A stretch of 36,257 bases of DNA, taken from RGIG5612 sp963591145 (GTDB taxonomy: Bacteria; Bacillota; Clostridia; Lachnospirales; Lachnospiraceae). Positions 1 to 8,007 of the stretch are shown here, one piece after another. The notes below the pieces were generated by a model. That model searched no databases, was not told where the DNA came from, and saw only the letters and a program-made list of their open reading frames with translations. A program made the position numbers and the translations under genes. The stretch is taken from positions 1 to 36,257 of the forward strand of contig CAVARE010000053.1 in the NCBI GenBank assembly GCA_963591145.1. Direction: 5' to 3'. Each line of letters starts with the position of its first letter. Position 1 is the stretch's first letter.

Positions 1-214
1 TAGAATCGCTGCGTCTACCCATCGTCACCTTCAAGTCCTCCTGTCGCATTTTTGTGGATAAAAGGGTACAACAACCCCTACCCATAAATTACCTTCACAG
101 TAGTAGTATCGCAGAAAAAGCCTGCGTTTTCAAGCACTTTAATTTGCACTTTTGGCAGCATTTAACCCCAAGTTGGGGACTCATCCCTGTATTTTTATAA
201 AAACAAACATATGT

Positions 215-243
215 TTGAAATTTCAAAGAGGTTGCGCTATACT
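215..243 (+). promoter_or_regulatory. Sigma-A-type promoter overlapping a palindrome
   Basis: A -35 TTGAAA (215-220), a 17-bp spacer and a -10 TATACT (238-243) form a good housekeeping promoter. The -35 lies inside a perfect 14-bp palindrome, TTTGAAATTTCAAA (214-227), which is a possible repressor site. The nearest plus-strand gene is the Rpn nuclease, giving a leader of about 345 nt. The pairing of promoter and gene is inferred. Confidence 0.6.
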
Positions 244-596
244 GTATGTGTTAACGAAAACTCCGCTGAAGGAATCGGATTAACGGTAGGAACTGTTTTG
301 GTACGCGATCTGCTGCGTCACGCCTCATGCAGATTTGCTAGAAAAAGCTCACACAGAGTACGAACAAATGTTTATGACTGCAAAAGGATGCGATATGGAC
401 AGATTCTGCTGGTAGCGAAATCAAACATTCTCAGCGAGACAGACAGAAAATTAAGTTGATTACGCAGGGGAGCTTGCTTATAATGAAATTGAAGCAGGAA
501 GTCCTCAGCGGGAGCAAGAGTAGTGCTTTCTAAACGGATGCTGATACAGCTGATTATAGAGAGCAATCTATGTAAGTATAGAAGGGAGATGGGGAC
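244..596. other. Long leader or gene remnant, no convincing gene
   Basis: No reading frame here looks like a protein I recognise. The frame opening at 211 starts inside the promoter and its product has no recognisable features. Two short frames with plausible starts end just before or at the Rpn start: one of 16 codons at about 481-531, preceded by AGGGGAG, and one of 20 codons from 538 whose TGA (598-600) overlaps the Rpn TTG start. These could be leader peptides or chance. Confidence 0.35.
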
Positions 597-1562
597 TTGA
601 ACGCAGAAATAGCGAATGCTGTGAATGCAGCAGGTGACAAGGCGCAGTACGATGCCCGAGTGAAGAGGCTGTTGTCGCAGAAGTCAATATTGGCGCATAT
701 TTTGGTCAGGACGGTTGATGAGTTCAAAGGCATGGATCCTAGGGACGTGGTGCCGTATATCGAAGGCGAGCCGATAATAGACATCGTGCCAGTCGAACCG
801 GGATTGACCAATGCAGAGAATGAGGCAGGACAGCGGATCGTTGGATTCAACACAGAAAATGCAGAAATCAATGAAGGTCTGGTCAGATTTGATATTATAT
901 TTTATGTCCGTATGAAGAATGGCTTGTCGCAGATCATTGTAAATATCGAGTGTCAGAAGGATGAGCCGTCAACATATGAAATACTAAATCGTGCAATCTT
1001 CTATGTGAGCAGGATCGTGTCGTCACAGAAAGAACGGGATTTCACAAATACGAACTATGATGGCATCAAGCAGGTGTTCAGTATCTGGATTTGCATGAAT
1101 ATGGAATATAACTGTCTGAGCCATATTCATTTGACGAAGGATGAATTGCTGACGCCGCATGAGTGGAAGGGCAATCTGGATCTGCTGAATATCGTAATGA
1201 TCGGAATTACGAACGAAATCCCGGAGCGGGATGAGGAGTACGAGCTGCACCGTCTGATAGCGACGCTGCTGTCCAGTGATTTAAAAGAGCATGAGAAACT
1301 TAAGATAATAGAGCAGGAATATAATATCCCGATTGATAAGGAATTCAGAAAGGATGTGAAAGTTATGTGTAATCTGAGTGATGGAATCGAAGAAAGAGCA
1401 GAACTAAGAGGCGAACTGAGAGGATCAGAAAAGGCTACAGAAAAATTTATTCTTAACATGTATGAAAACGAATTCTCTCTGGAACAGATTTCGCTGGCGA
1501 CTCAAAAAAGCGTTGATGAGATTGAAAAAATTATTGATGAACGTGAACTCGCTCTGGTTTAA
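597..1562 (+). CDS. Rpn family recombination-promoting nuclease / PD-(D/E)XK transposase-like
   Basis: 321-residue protein of the Rpn / PD-(D/E)XK nuclease-transposase family, which promotes RecA-independent DNA exchange in the characterised E. coli members. The nuclease core is seen around residues 95-125: an acidic residue in RFDIIFYV followed by IECQKDE, i.e. the D...ExQ form of the motif usual in this family. The C-terminus (about 285-321) has the charged helix-turn-helix-like tail (SLEQISLATQKSVDEIEKI) common in Firmicute members. I chose the TTG start at 597 because AAGGGAG lies about 8 nt upstream and the frame has no better ATG. The gene stands alone. These genes occur in many scattered copies in Lachnospiraceae genomes. 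Whether this one is active is unknown; the length looks complete. Confidence 0.85.
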   Translation: MNAEIANAVNAAGDKAQYDARVKRLLSQKSILAHILVRTVDEFKGMDPRDVVPYIEGEPIIDIVPVEPGLTNAENEAGQRIVGFNTENAEINEGLVRFDIIFYVRMKNGLSQIIVNIECQKDEPSTYEILNRAIFYVSRIVSSQKERDFTNTNYDGIKQVFSIWICMNMEYNCLSHIHLTKDELLTPHEWKGNLDLLNIVMIGITNEIPERDEEYELHRLIATLLSSDLKEHEKLKIIEQEYNIPIDKEFRKDVKVMCNLSDGIEERAELRGELRGSEKATEKFILNMYENEFSLEQISLATQKSVDEIEKIIDERELALV

Positions 1563-1586
1563 GTAAAGAAATTTTTACAACCAATG

Positions 1587-1608
1587 GGCTGCCGTTTTGG
1601 CAGCCTTT
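1587..1608 (+). terminator. Intrinsic terminator after the Rpn gene
   Basis: Perfect 7-bp stem GGCTGCC/GGCAGCC with loop GTTTT, followed by TTTA. It lies 25 bp after the Rpn stop codon. The U-tract is short. Confidence 0.6.
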
Positions 1609-1670
1609 ATCATGCGAGCTCGATTGGATATTTTGAAATAACATAAAAGCCTGAAATCTTTTATTGCTAA

Positions 1671-1695
1671 AGGGACTGCCGTTTTGGCAGTCCCC
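1671..1695 (-). terminator. Terminator hairpin abutting the murG stop codon
   Basis: Perfect 9-bp stem GGGACTGCC/GGCAGTCCC (1672-1694) with the same GTTTT loop (AAAAC on the minus strand) as the hairpin at 1587-1608. It begins 1 bp beyond the murG stop codon. The tract after it on the minus strand is only TTTAGC, so termination may be weak or bidirectional. Confidence 0.55.
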
Positions 1696-2802
1696 TTAAT
1701 TTCTGGCTTTCTGCCTGCCGGCGTGCTTCGCGCTGCCTTCCTCGGCTGTCTGGCAGATGATGTCAATGATGCGTCTTACGGCGTCACCCTGATCATCAGC
1801 TGACATGGCATCAATGTAGATGCTGCGGTTTTTGTACAGCTCGTTCACCTTGCTGAGCAGCACCCGATGATTCATATCCTCTTCCTTTAATACATCAGCA
1901 AATCCGCGCTTCTTAAATGAATCTGCATTTAACAGCTGGTCGCCGCGGCTTGCATCAAGTCCCAGCGGAATAAGAAGTGCAGGCTTCTTAAGAGCTGCCA
2001 GCTCATTTATAACATTTGCCCCGGCACGGGAAATAATCACATCAGCCGCTGCGTAAATATCAGGAAGCTCATCTGAAATATATTCAAATTGTTTATAACC
2101 TGCGGTGCCATCGAGGTCGGCATCGTATTTGCCCTTGCCGCAGGAGTGTACCACATCGAAGGTTGTAAGCAGAGAATCCAGCGCGGAGCGGACAGCGCTG
2201 TTGACGGCAACGCTTCCGAGGCTGCCGCCGATTACCATGAGAACAGGCTTGTCACCTGCAAATCCACACAGCTCAAGTCCCTTCTCACGAGAACCGTTCA
2301 ACAGCTCATCTCTTACAGGCAGACCTGTGAAAATCGCTTTTGTATTTGACAGATATTTCGCGGTCTCCGGGAAGCTGTAGCAGACCTTAGTCGCTCGCGG
2401 GATAGCCAGCTTATTGGCCAGACCAGGAGAGAGATCCGACTCATGAATAACGACGGGAATCTTGTATTCGGCAGCTGCGATTACAACGGGAACAGACACG
2501 AATCCGCCCTTGGAGAATACGATATCAGGTCTGTGCTTCTTCATATAGAGTCTGGCTTCGTGAAGTCCCTTAAGTATTCTGACCGGGTCGGTGAGATTCT
2601 TAAGATCCATGTACCTGCGCAGCTTGCCTGAGGATATTCCATGATATGGAATGCCGGCCTTCTCAACGAGTGTTTTCTCAATACCGTCGTAAGAGCCCAT
2701 ATATTCAATAGTAAATCCGGCCTGTCTAAGTCCTGGGACCAGTGCAAGGTTCGGAGTAACATGTCCGGCGGTGCCTCCGCCAGTTAATAAAATCTTTTTC
2801 AT
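1696..2802 (-). CDS. murG: MurG: UDP-GlcNAc--lipid I N-acetylglucosaminyltransferase
   Basis: 368-residue GT28-family glycosyltransferase that transfers GlcNAc from UDP-GlcNAc to lipid I on the cytoplasmic membrane face, giving lipid II for peptidoglycan. The N-terminal glycine-rich loop is GGGTAGHVTPN (residues 8-18). It is followed by FSKGGFVSVPV (about 95-105) and HESDLSPGLANKL (about 119-131), the lipid I-binding half. The C-terminal donor half carries VIGGSLGS (about 190) and SRAGANVINEL (about 258-268). Length is normal for the family. The gene is not inside a division/cell-wall cluster here; it is a monocistronic unit facing away from the amidohydrolase. The sequence before the ATG has only a weak AAAGAA purine tract. 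Whether it is the only murG in the genome cannot be told from this window. Confidence 0.93.
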   Translation of the reverse strand: MKKILLTGGGTAGHVTPNLALVPGLRQAGFTIEYMGSYDGIEKTLVEKAGIPYHGISSGKLRRYMDLKNLTDPVRILKGLHEARLYMKKHRPDIVFSKGGFVSVPVVIAAAEYKIPVVIHESDLSPGLANKLAIPRATKVCYSFPETAKYLSNTKAIFTGLPVRDELLNGSREKGLELCGFAGDKPVLMVIGGSLGSVAVNSAVRSALDSLLTTFDVVHSCGKGKYDADLDGTAGYKQFEYISDELPDIYAAADVIISRAGANVINELAALKKPALLIPLGLDASRGDQLLNADSFKKRGFADVLKEEDMNHRVLLSKVNELYKNRSIYIDAMSADDQGDAVRRIIDIICQTAEEGSAKHAGRQKARN

Positions 2803-2844
2803 AAATTTGCGTTCTTTATTATAAATTAAAATCAGCTATTATGC

Positions 2845-2893
2845 GCCGTGAACTCTGGCATATAGTCATTGCACGAAAATGCTTTCGCTGCAG
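2845..2893 (-). repeat. Possible decayed copy of the 72-bp-core hairpin element
   Basis: In the murG-amidohydrolase gap, the stretch from GCCGTGAAC to TTTCGCTGCAG aligns with the plus-strand form of the copy at 19884-19991 (GCTGTGAACC...CTTCGCTGATT), with roughly 70% matches by eye. Most differences are transitions. The second half of the element is not recognisable. The rest of the 253-bp gap shows no gene. Confidence 0.35.
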
Positions 2894-3055
2894 TTAGCCT
2901 TGAGTCCATACTATGTGCAGTGAACCGCAGTCATTATACTACGTGCAAATGATAAAATGAAGCCGTAAATTTTGGTGGTATTCCATAGCCTTTTGATATA
3001 CAATGAATGCACGAAAACTAGGCTTTTGACCCAATATCATTTTATAAGAATCAAT

Positions 3056-4441
3056 ATGAAAATTTTAATTAAAAACGGAAGATTACTCCTTAAGGAGAAC
3101 GGAAAATATAAGGTTGCAGCTGGCGATGTTCTGATCGACGGCAACCTGATCAGCAAGGTGATTTTAAAGGATGCGCAGCACAGCGCATCACCTGATGACG
3201 ATTGCATAAGAAAGTCTCGTGAACAGGGCGACGGGGCAGCACAGGTATCTTGCCAGGCTGACAAGATTATAGATGCCACAGGCAAACTCATTATGCCGGG
3301 TCTTATCAACGCCCATACACATGCATACATGAGCGTATTCAGAAATATGGCAGATGATCTGGAATTCTTCGACTGGCTGGGCACAGTCAACAGAGTCGAG
3401 GACTATATGACGGAGGAAGACTGCTATTGGACGACCCTGCTGTCAATCATTGAGATGCTGCAGTCCGGCACAACATGCTTCGTCGATATGAACATAAGAA
3501 GTGCTAAAAATGGAGCGAAGACTGGCCCTGAGGGTGCCAGCTCGTCGGCGGCAAATGAGAGCGGCATCAGGGCATATATCAGCAGAGGTCTGGTAGGCGA
3601 GGCAGATGATAAGGACTCCCTCAGAAGATTCAGAGAATTCTTCGACGAGGCGGATTTATACAAGGATGACAGCCGTGTAAACTTCCTGTTAGGACCTCAT
3701 GCACCATATTCTGCTATGCCTAGTCTCCTGGAGAAGGTTACCGACTATGGCCACGAGAAGCACATGATGGCGACCATTCATATCTCTGAGAGTGAGACAG
3801 AGATGAAGAATATGGCTCAGGATCACGGCGGCATCACACCAGTGCAGTATGTTGATAATGGAAGGCTTTTTGAATTGCCGGTTATTGCGGCACACTGCGT
3901 AAACGCAACCGACAGTGATATTCAGCTCTTCAAAGAAAAGAAGGTCAGTGTTGCTATAAATCCGAAGAGCAACATGAAGCTGGGCAATGGATTTGCCCCG
4001 GTAGACAGATTCCTTGAGGCCGGCGTAAACGTATGCCTCGGAACTGATGGCAGCGGCAGCAACAACACGCAGAATATGTTCCAGGAGATGAATGTGGCAT
4101 CGCTTGTATATAAGGGCAAGGAGAAGAAGGCCAAATGTGTTGACGCCGCAGATGTGCTTGACATGGCAACGGTGAACGGTGCCAAAGCACTGGGAATGGA
4201 GGGTCAGCTCGGCATTATCGCTGAGGGCGCCATCGCCGATATAATTATATTAGATCTCAATGTACCGCAGTTCGTTCCTAAGAATAACATCGTAAGCGGT
4301 CTGGTATATTCTGCCAAGGGCTCAGAGGTTGAGACTGCGATAGTAGATGGCAGAATCCTGATGGAAAACAGGCAGATTCTCACGATTGACGTTCAGAAGG
4401 TCATGGATGAATGTGAGAAGATCGCGGCAAGGCTCAGATGA
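3056..4441 (+). CDS. Amidohydrolase, 5-methylthioadenosine / S-adenosylhomocysteine deaminase type
   Basis: 461-residue metal-dependent hydrolase of the amidohydrolase superfamily. Closest by eye to MtaD/SsnA-like deaminases, which deaminate adenosine derivatives such as SAH and 5'-methylthioadenosine. Metal ligands are visible: NAHTHAYMS at the end of the first strand, TIHISESE, AAHCV, and GTDGSGSNN with the conserved aspartate. I prefer the ATG at 3056 (MKILIKNGRLLL), because family members begin with this strand; the 28 codons upstream would be unusual, although the ribosome site is poor. Two insertions relative to the usual fold are seen: about 30 polar residues between DVLIDGNLIS and KIIDATGKL, and about 20 Gly/Ser/Ala-rich residues after the DMN strand. 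The gene lies 90 bp before pgi with no terminator between, so they may be cotranscribed. Guanine deaminase-like activity is an alternative. Confidence 0.85.
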   Translation: MKILIKNGRLLLKENGKYKVAAGDVLIDGNLISKVILKDAQHSASPDDDCIRKSREQGDGAAQVSCQADKIIDATGKLIMPGLINAHTHAYMSVFRNMADDLEFFDWLGTVNRVEDYMTEEDCYWTTLLSIIEMLQSGTTCFVDMNIRSAKNGAKTGPEGASSSAANESGIRAYISRGLVGEADDKDSLRRFREFFDEADLYKDDSRVNFLLGPHAPYSAMPSLLEKVTDYGHEKHMMATIHISESETEMKNMAQDHGGITPVQYVDNGRLFELPVIAAHCVNATDSDIQLFKEKKVSVAINPKSNMKLGNGFAPVDRFLEAGVNVCLGTDGSGSNNTQNMFQEMNVASLVYKGKEKKAKCVDAADVLDMATVNGAKALGMEGQLGIIAEGAIADIIILDLNVPQFVPKNNIVSGLVYSAKGSEVETAIVDGRILMENRQILTIDVQKVMDECEKIAARLR

Positions 4442-4531
4442 GCAGTGGCTGCAGGCCAGACCTACCATAGGTGAATATCTGAAAATTCTGAAATACAGCT
4501 GAGCCTGAGACTCAGGTGAAAGGACATAAAC

Positions 4532-5848
4532 ATGAAAAATCTTACAGTTGAATTCGGCGGACTGGATTGGCTTCCTGATGAGGAAGTGGAGCAGTTCGAT
4601 GATGAAGCATTACTGGCATATAAAACTCTGGTTGAGAAATTAGGCCCGGGTAGTGAATTTACCGGCTGGGTAGATCTTCCGGTTGATTATGATAAAGAAG
4701 AATTTGCCCGCATCAAGATCGCGGCAGATAAGATCCGCAGTCAGTCCCAGGTGCTGATCGTATGCGGTATCGGTGGCTCCTATCTGGGCGCGGCAGCTGC
4801 GATTGATTTCCTGCGGGGCTCTATGTACAATCTCAAGCTGCGCGGCGAGAACGAAGCGCAGGATATCGAAGTATATTTCGTAGGCAATAATCTTACATCA
4901 ACATATATTGCGGATGTGATTGAGCTTATTGGCGACAGAGATTTTTCGGTAAATGTAATCTCTAAGTCGGGCACTACGATGGAGACTTCGATTTCATTTA
5001 GAATTTTCCGCAAGATGCTGGAAAACAGATATGGCAGGGAAGGCGCCGCCGACAGAATCTATGCAACTACTGACAGCTGTAAGGGTGCGCTGAAGGCACT
5101 TGCTGACGAGGAAGGATATGAGACATTTGTAGTTCCTGATGATATAGGCGGCAGATATTCTGTTCTTACTGCGGTAGGCCTGCTTCCGATAGCAGCAGCC
5201 GGCTGTGATATTGATTCCCTGATGGAGGGCGCAGCCTCAATGCGGGAGGAGCTGATGGCGGATCCTGAGGAGATCAACGAGGCCATGGCTTATGCAGCGC
5301 TGCGTCAGCAGATATATGATTGGGACAAATATATCGAGATATTTGTCAATTATGATCCAGACTTGAGGCTCTTCGGCGAGTGGCTTAAGCAGCTCTTCGG
5401 CGAGAGTGAGGGCAAGGAGGGCTACGGCATTTTCCCGGCCTCGGCCAGCTATACATCGGATCTTCACTCCATGGGGCAGATGATCCAGCAGGGCGAGAGA
5501 AATATTTTCGAGACGGTGATAAACATCGAGTCAGAACCGGCGGATATTGTGATTCCGGAGTTTGATGAAGACTTCGATGGATTTAAATATTTAGAAGGTG
5601 AGCCGGTAGCAACACTTAACCAGACAGCGGTAGACGGTGTGGCGATGGCACATATCGACGGCGACGTGCCGCAGGTATATATCGGCGTTGCGGGCAAGGA
5701 CGAGTTCAGCCTCGGAGAGCTGTTCTACTTCTTCGAGTTTGTATGCGGCGTGAGCGCATATATTGAGGGCGTAAACCCATTTGACCAGCCGGGAGTCGAG
5801 GCTTATAAGAGAAATATTAAGGAATTATTGAGCAAATATATGGATTGA
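4532..5848 (+). CDS. pgi: Glucose-6-phosphate isomerase
   Basis: 438-residue phosphoglucose isomerase interconverting glucose 6-phosphate and fructose 6-phosphate in the cytosol (glycolysis/gluconeogenesis). Both family signatures are visible: the sugar-phosphate loop VISKSGTTMETSISF (about residues 143-157) and the second motif around GIFPASASYTSDLHSMGQ (about 297-314). GIGGSYLGAAAA (about 80-91) is the first SIS-domain loop. The length matches the short Firmicute form. The ATG is preceded by GTGAAAGG. A perfect 6-bp inverted repeat, CCTGAG-A-CTCAGG (4504-4516), sits just before the ribosome site and could modulate translation. The gene ends 8 bp before the stop codon of the convergent small gene, with no room for a separate terminator. 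Confidence 0.96.
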   Translation: MKNLTVEFGGLDWLPDEEVEQFDDEALLAYKTLVEKLGPGSEFTGWVDLPVDYDKEEFARIKIAADKIRSQSQVLIVCGIGGSYLGAAAAIDFLRGSMYNLKLRGENEAQDIEVYFVGNNLTSTYIADVIELIGDRDFSVNVISKSGTTMETSISFRIFRKMLENRYGREGAADRIYATTDSCKGALKALADEEGYETFVVPDDIGGRYSVLTAVGLLPIAAAGCDIDSLMEGAASMREELMADPEEINEAMAYAALRQQIYDWDKYIEIFVNYDPDLRLFGEWLKQLFGESEGKEGYGIFPASASYTSDLHSMGQMIQQGERNIFETVINIESEPADIVIPEFDEDFDGFKYLEGEPVATLNQTAVDGVAMAHIDGDVPQVYIGVAGKDEFSLGELFYFFEFVCGVSAYIEGVNPFDQPGVEAYKRNIKELLSKYMD

Positions 5849-5856
5849 TCGCCGGC

Positions 5857-6123
5857 TTAATCCTCGTCAATGACCTGGATCTCCATGAAGTCAAATGAGA
5901 CAGCTTCAATGAAATTGTCCTGGGTGAAACGGGTGCGGGATCGGCGCTTAAACTCTGTGATGTTAGTATTGAGCCAGATTGGCTCCGACAGATCGAAGTG
6001 AAGGCAGATCTCAGTGATAGCTGAGAAGACCTTATGCGTGCGGGTATCCTCAGACGGATCCTCGACGGTAAAGTCAGCGAGCATTTTATTATTTTTGTAT
6101 AATTTACCCCAGAGCCTAAACAT
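5857..6123 (-). CDS. Conserved small acidic protein, function unknown
   Basis: 88-residue soluble protein with no membrane segment. I set the start at the ATG at 6123 (MFRLWGKLYKNN) because the 58 in-frame codons upstream overlap the Sir2 gene and read as low-complexity hydrophobic sequence. The product has a conserved look: DPSEDTRTHKVFSAITEIC, then LSEPIWLNTNITEFKRR and TRFTQDNFIEAVSFDFMEIQVIDED. The gene is divergent from the Sir2 gene with only 46 bp between starts, so they share a control region, and convergent with pgi. I believe similar proteins are widespread in Lachnospiraceae, but I know of no assigned function. Confidence 0.75.
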   Translation of the reverse strand: MFRLWGKLYKNNKMLADFTVEDPSEDTRTHKVFSAITEICLHFDLSEPIWLNTNITEFKRRSRTRFTQDNFIEAVSFDFMEIQVIDED

Positions 6124-6169
6124 GCGTGGATTATAGCATAGGACGTATAAAAATTTAAAGGAAAATAAT

Positions 6170-6889
6170 ATGACCGATGAAATAAAAACATTAAAGAACT
6201 GGATCGATTCCAGCAGCAATATAGTATTCTTCGGCGGCGCAGGCGTGTCGACCGAGAGCAATATACCTGATTTCAGAAGTGTGGACGGATTGTACAATCA
6301 GGAGTATGATTATCCGCCAGAGACAATCCTGAGCCATACATTTTTTATGAGAAATCCTGAGGAATTCTTCAGATTTTACAAGAATAAAATGCTGATTCTG
6401 GACGCACAGCCTAATGCGGCACATTATAAGCTGGCTGAATGGGAAGAACAGGGCAAGCTGAAGGCTGTCATCACTCAGAACATTGATGGGCTTCATCAGG
6501 CGGCAGGCAGCAGGCGCGTATACGAGCTGCATGGCTCAGTTCATAGAAATTACTGCATGAAGTGCGGCAAATTCTTCGGACCTGAATATATAAAAAATGC
6601 CGATGGCGTGCCGCATTGTGACGAATGCGGCGGCATGATCAAGCCTGATGTAGTGCTTTATGAGGAAGGACTGGATAATAATATAATCACCAGTTCCATA
6701 CGGGCTATCGCGGAGGCGGATGTCCTCATAATCGGAGGCACCAGCCTAGTGGTATATCCTGCAGCAGGTCTTATAGATTATTATCGCGGCAGCAAATTAG
6801 TGCTGATAAACAAGAGCAGCACATCAAGAGATAAAATGGCGAATTTAATAATAAATGATAAAATTGGTGAGGTATTCTCGCAGTTGTAA
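6170..6889 (+). CDS. cobB: NAD-dependent protein deacylase, Sir2 family
   Basis: 239-residue sirtuin that removes acetyl (or other acyl) groups from lysine side chains using NAD+, giving nicotinamide and O-acyl-ADP-ribose. NAD-binding GAGVSTESNIPDFRS is at residues 23-37, TQNIDGLHQ at 102-110 and the catalytic histidine in ELHG at 121. Zinc cysteines are C129/C132 and C150/C153. GGTSLVVYPA (about 189-198) and LINKS close the Rossmann fold. The acyl-specificity residues Y/R of the desuccinylase class are not evident in the small-helix region (NQEYDYPPETILSHTFFM), so I favour a deacetylase. The length is the compact bacterial form. It may be cotranscribed with the coiled-coil membrane protein 14 bp downstream. 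Confidence 0.93.
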   Translation: MTDEIKTLKNWIDSSSNIVFFGGAGVSTESNIPDFRSVDGLYNQEYDYPPETILSHTFFMRNPEEFFRFYKNKMLILDAQPNAAHYKLAEWEEQGKLKAVITQNIDGLHQAAGSRRVYELHGSVHRNYCMKCGKFFGPEYIKNADGVPHCDECGGMIKPDVVLYEEGLDNNIITSSIRAIAEADVLIIGGTSLVVYPAAGLIDYYRGSKLVLINKSSTSRDKMANLIINDKIGEVFSQL

Positions 6890-6903
6890 TGGAGGTGTGA
6901 TAT

Positions 6904-7989
6904 ATGGATAACTTTTTAGAGTGCGGACGGGATAAGCTGACAGAGATTAAGACAGCTATTGCGGATGCAGCGGCCAAGGAAGAAGAATTCAAAGATATCG
7001 ACAAGACGCTTAAGGCCAGACAGAAGGAATATGATATTCAGAGAAAACGAGTTGACGAGAAGATAAATTCTGCTATAAAGAAGGCTCGCACAGAATTAGA
7101 AAAAGGATTTGACGAGCAGATAAGCACCGCAGAGAAGGCTAAAAAGGAAGCTGAACAGCAGAAGAAAATAGCCAAGGCTGAGGCCGTAAACAGAAGAATG
7201 CAGACTGAAAATTCCGCATTGATCGATGAAAATAAGGTCATGTCAGCTGAGATTGACAGCCGTTTTAAGGAAAGTAAGGTTCCATTCATTTGCAAATGCA
7301 GACTCTATTACATGCTGTTCCTGCCGGAGAAAAAGCTGGACTATGTGGTATGCGCTGCGGCAATACTGATATTTGCAGGACTTATCCCATTTATTGTAAC
7401 AAGATTTATTTCATCCGTTGCATTGGCAGTTATCCTGTGGATACTGATCGCAGTATTTTTCGGCGCAATATATTTTCTTATTTCAGCATTAAGCAGGAAG
7501 GGTGATAAAAATGACGCGATTGTTAAGATGCGTGTCAATGTCGAGAGAATAAGCGACAACAAGAAATTTATCAAAAAGAGAAATAAAAATATCAAGGCCG
7601 ACCCTGATGAGAGTCAGTATGACCTGGCGGAATTTGATGCACAGCTCGAGAGTGCTAAGAATCAGTTAGATGACGTTCTTACGCGCAAGGATCAGGCAGT
7701 GAAGAATTTCGAGGAAGTCGAGTCAGTCGAGATCCGTGATAAGGTCGAGAACGAGAATGCAGATATGTTCAGCGAGCTGAACAAAGATATCACCAGAATG
7801 ACCGAGGATCGCAATACTAAGGAGACGAACCGTAATGAGGCGTCTGCGCTGGTTGCTGACTATGCCGCTCAGTTAGGTGACAAAAATATGAAGGCTGATA
7901 AGATCGATGAATTGATCAGCGCATTTGACGACCCGTCTGTTACCACAATTACACAGGCACTGGAGTTTGTAAAAAATAAGAACAAGTAA
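6904..7989 (+). CDS. Membrane protein with two coiled-coil domains, function unknown
   Basis: 361 residues. The first ~125 residues are a highly charged helix rich in E, K, A and Q with heptad-like spacing (coiled coil). Residues about 147-195 form two closely spaced transmembrane helices (YVVCAAAILIFAGLIPFIV and ALAVILWILIAVFFGAIYF). Residues about 205-340 are a second charged coiled-coil region. Both arms should face the same side, probably the cytoplasm, giving a hairpin-anchored coiled-coil protein. GGAGGTG lies just upstream of the ATG. The gene is followed 18 bp later by the DUF5711-type gene, so the two are probably one transcript. I do not recognise a family. The architecture would suit a scaffold or membrane-organising protein, but that is inference. 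Confidence 0.8.
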   Translation: MDNFLECGRDKLTEIKTAIADAAAKEEEFKDIDKTLKARQKEYDIQRKRVDEKINSAIKKARTELEKGFDEQISTAEKAKKEAEQQKKIAKAEAVNRRMQTENSALIDENKVMSAEIDSRFKESKVPFICKCRLYYMLFLPEKKLDYVVCAAAILIFAGLIPFIVTRFISSVALAVILWILIAVFFGAIYFLISALSRKGDKNDAIVKMRVNVERISDNKKFIKKRNKNIKADPDESQYDLAEFDAQLESAKNQLDDVLTRKDQAVKNFEEVESVEIRDKVENENADMFSELNKDITRMTEDRNTKETNRNEASALVADYAAQLGDKNMKADKIDELISAFDDPSVTTITQALEFVKNKNK

Positions 7990-8007
7990 GAGCTGAAAAT
8001 ATAAATA

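Noticed and set aside
108..150. Resemblance of GCAGAAAAAGCCTGCGTTTTCAAGC to the 72-bp-core element
   Set aside because: Only the GCGTTTTC-AGC part matches and no outer stem is found; too short to count as a copy.
211..459. 82-codon plus-strand frame at the left edge
   Set aside because: Its start lies within a well-formed promoter, there is no ribosome site and the product has no recognisable pattern.
5857..6297. 146-residue version of the small minus-strand protein
   Set aside because: The extra 58 residues overlap the Sir2 gene and are low-complexity hydrophobic; the conserved part starts at 6123.
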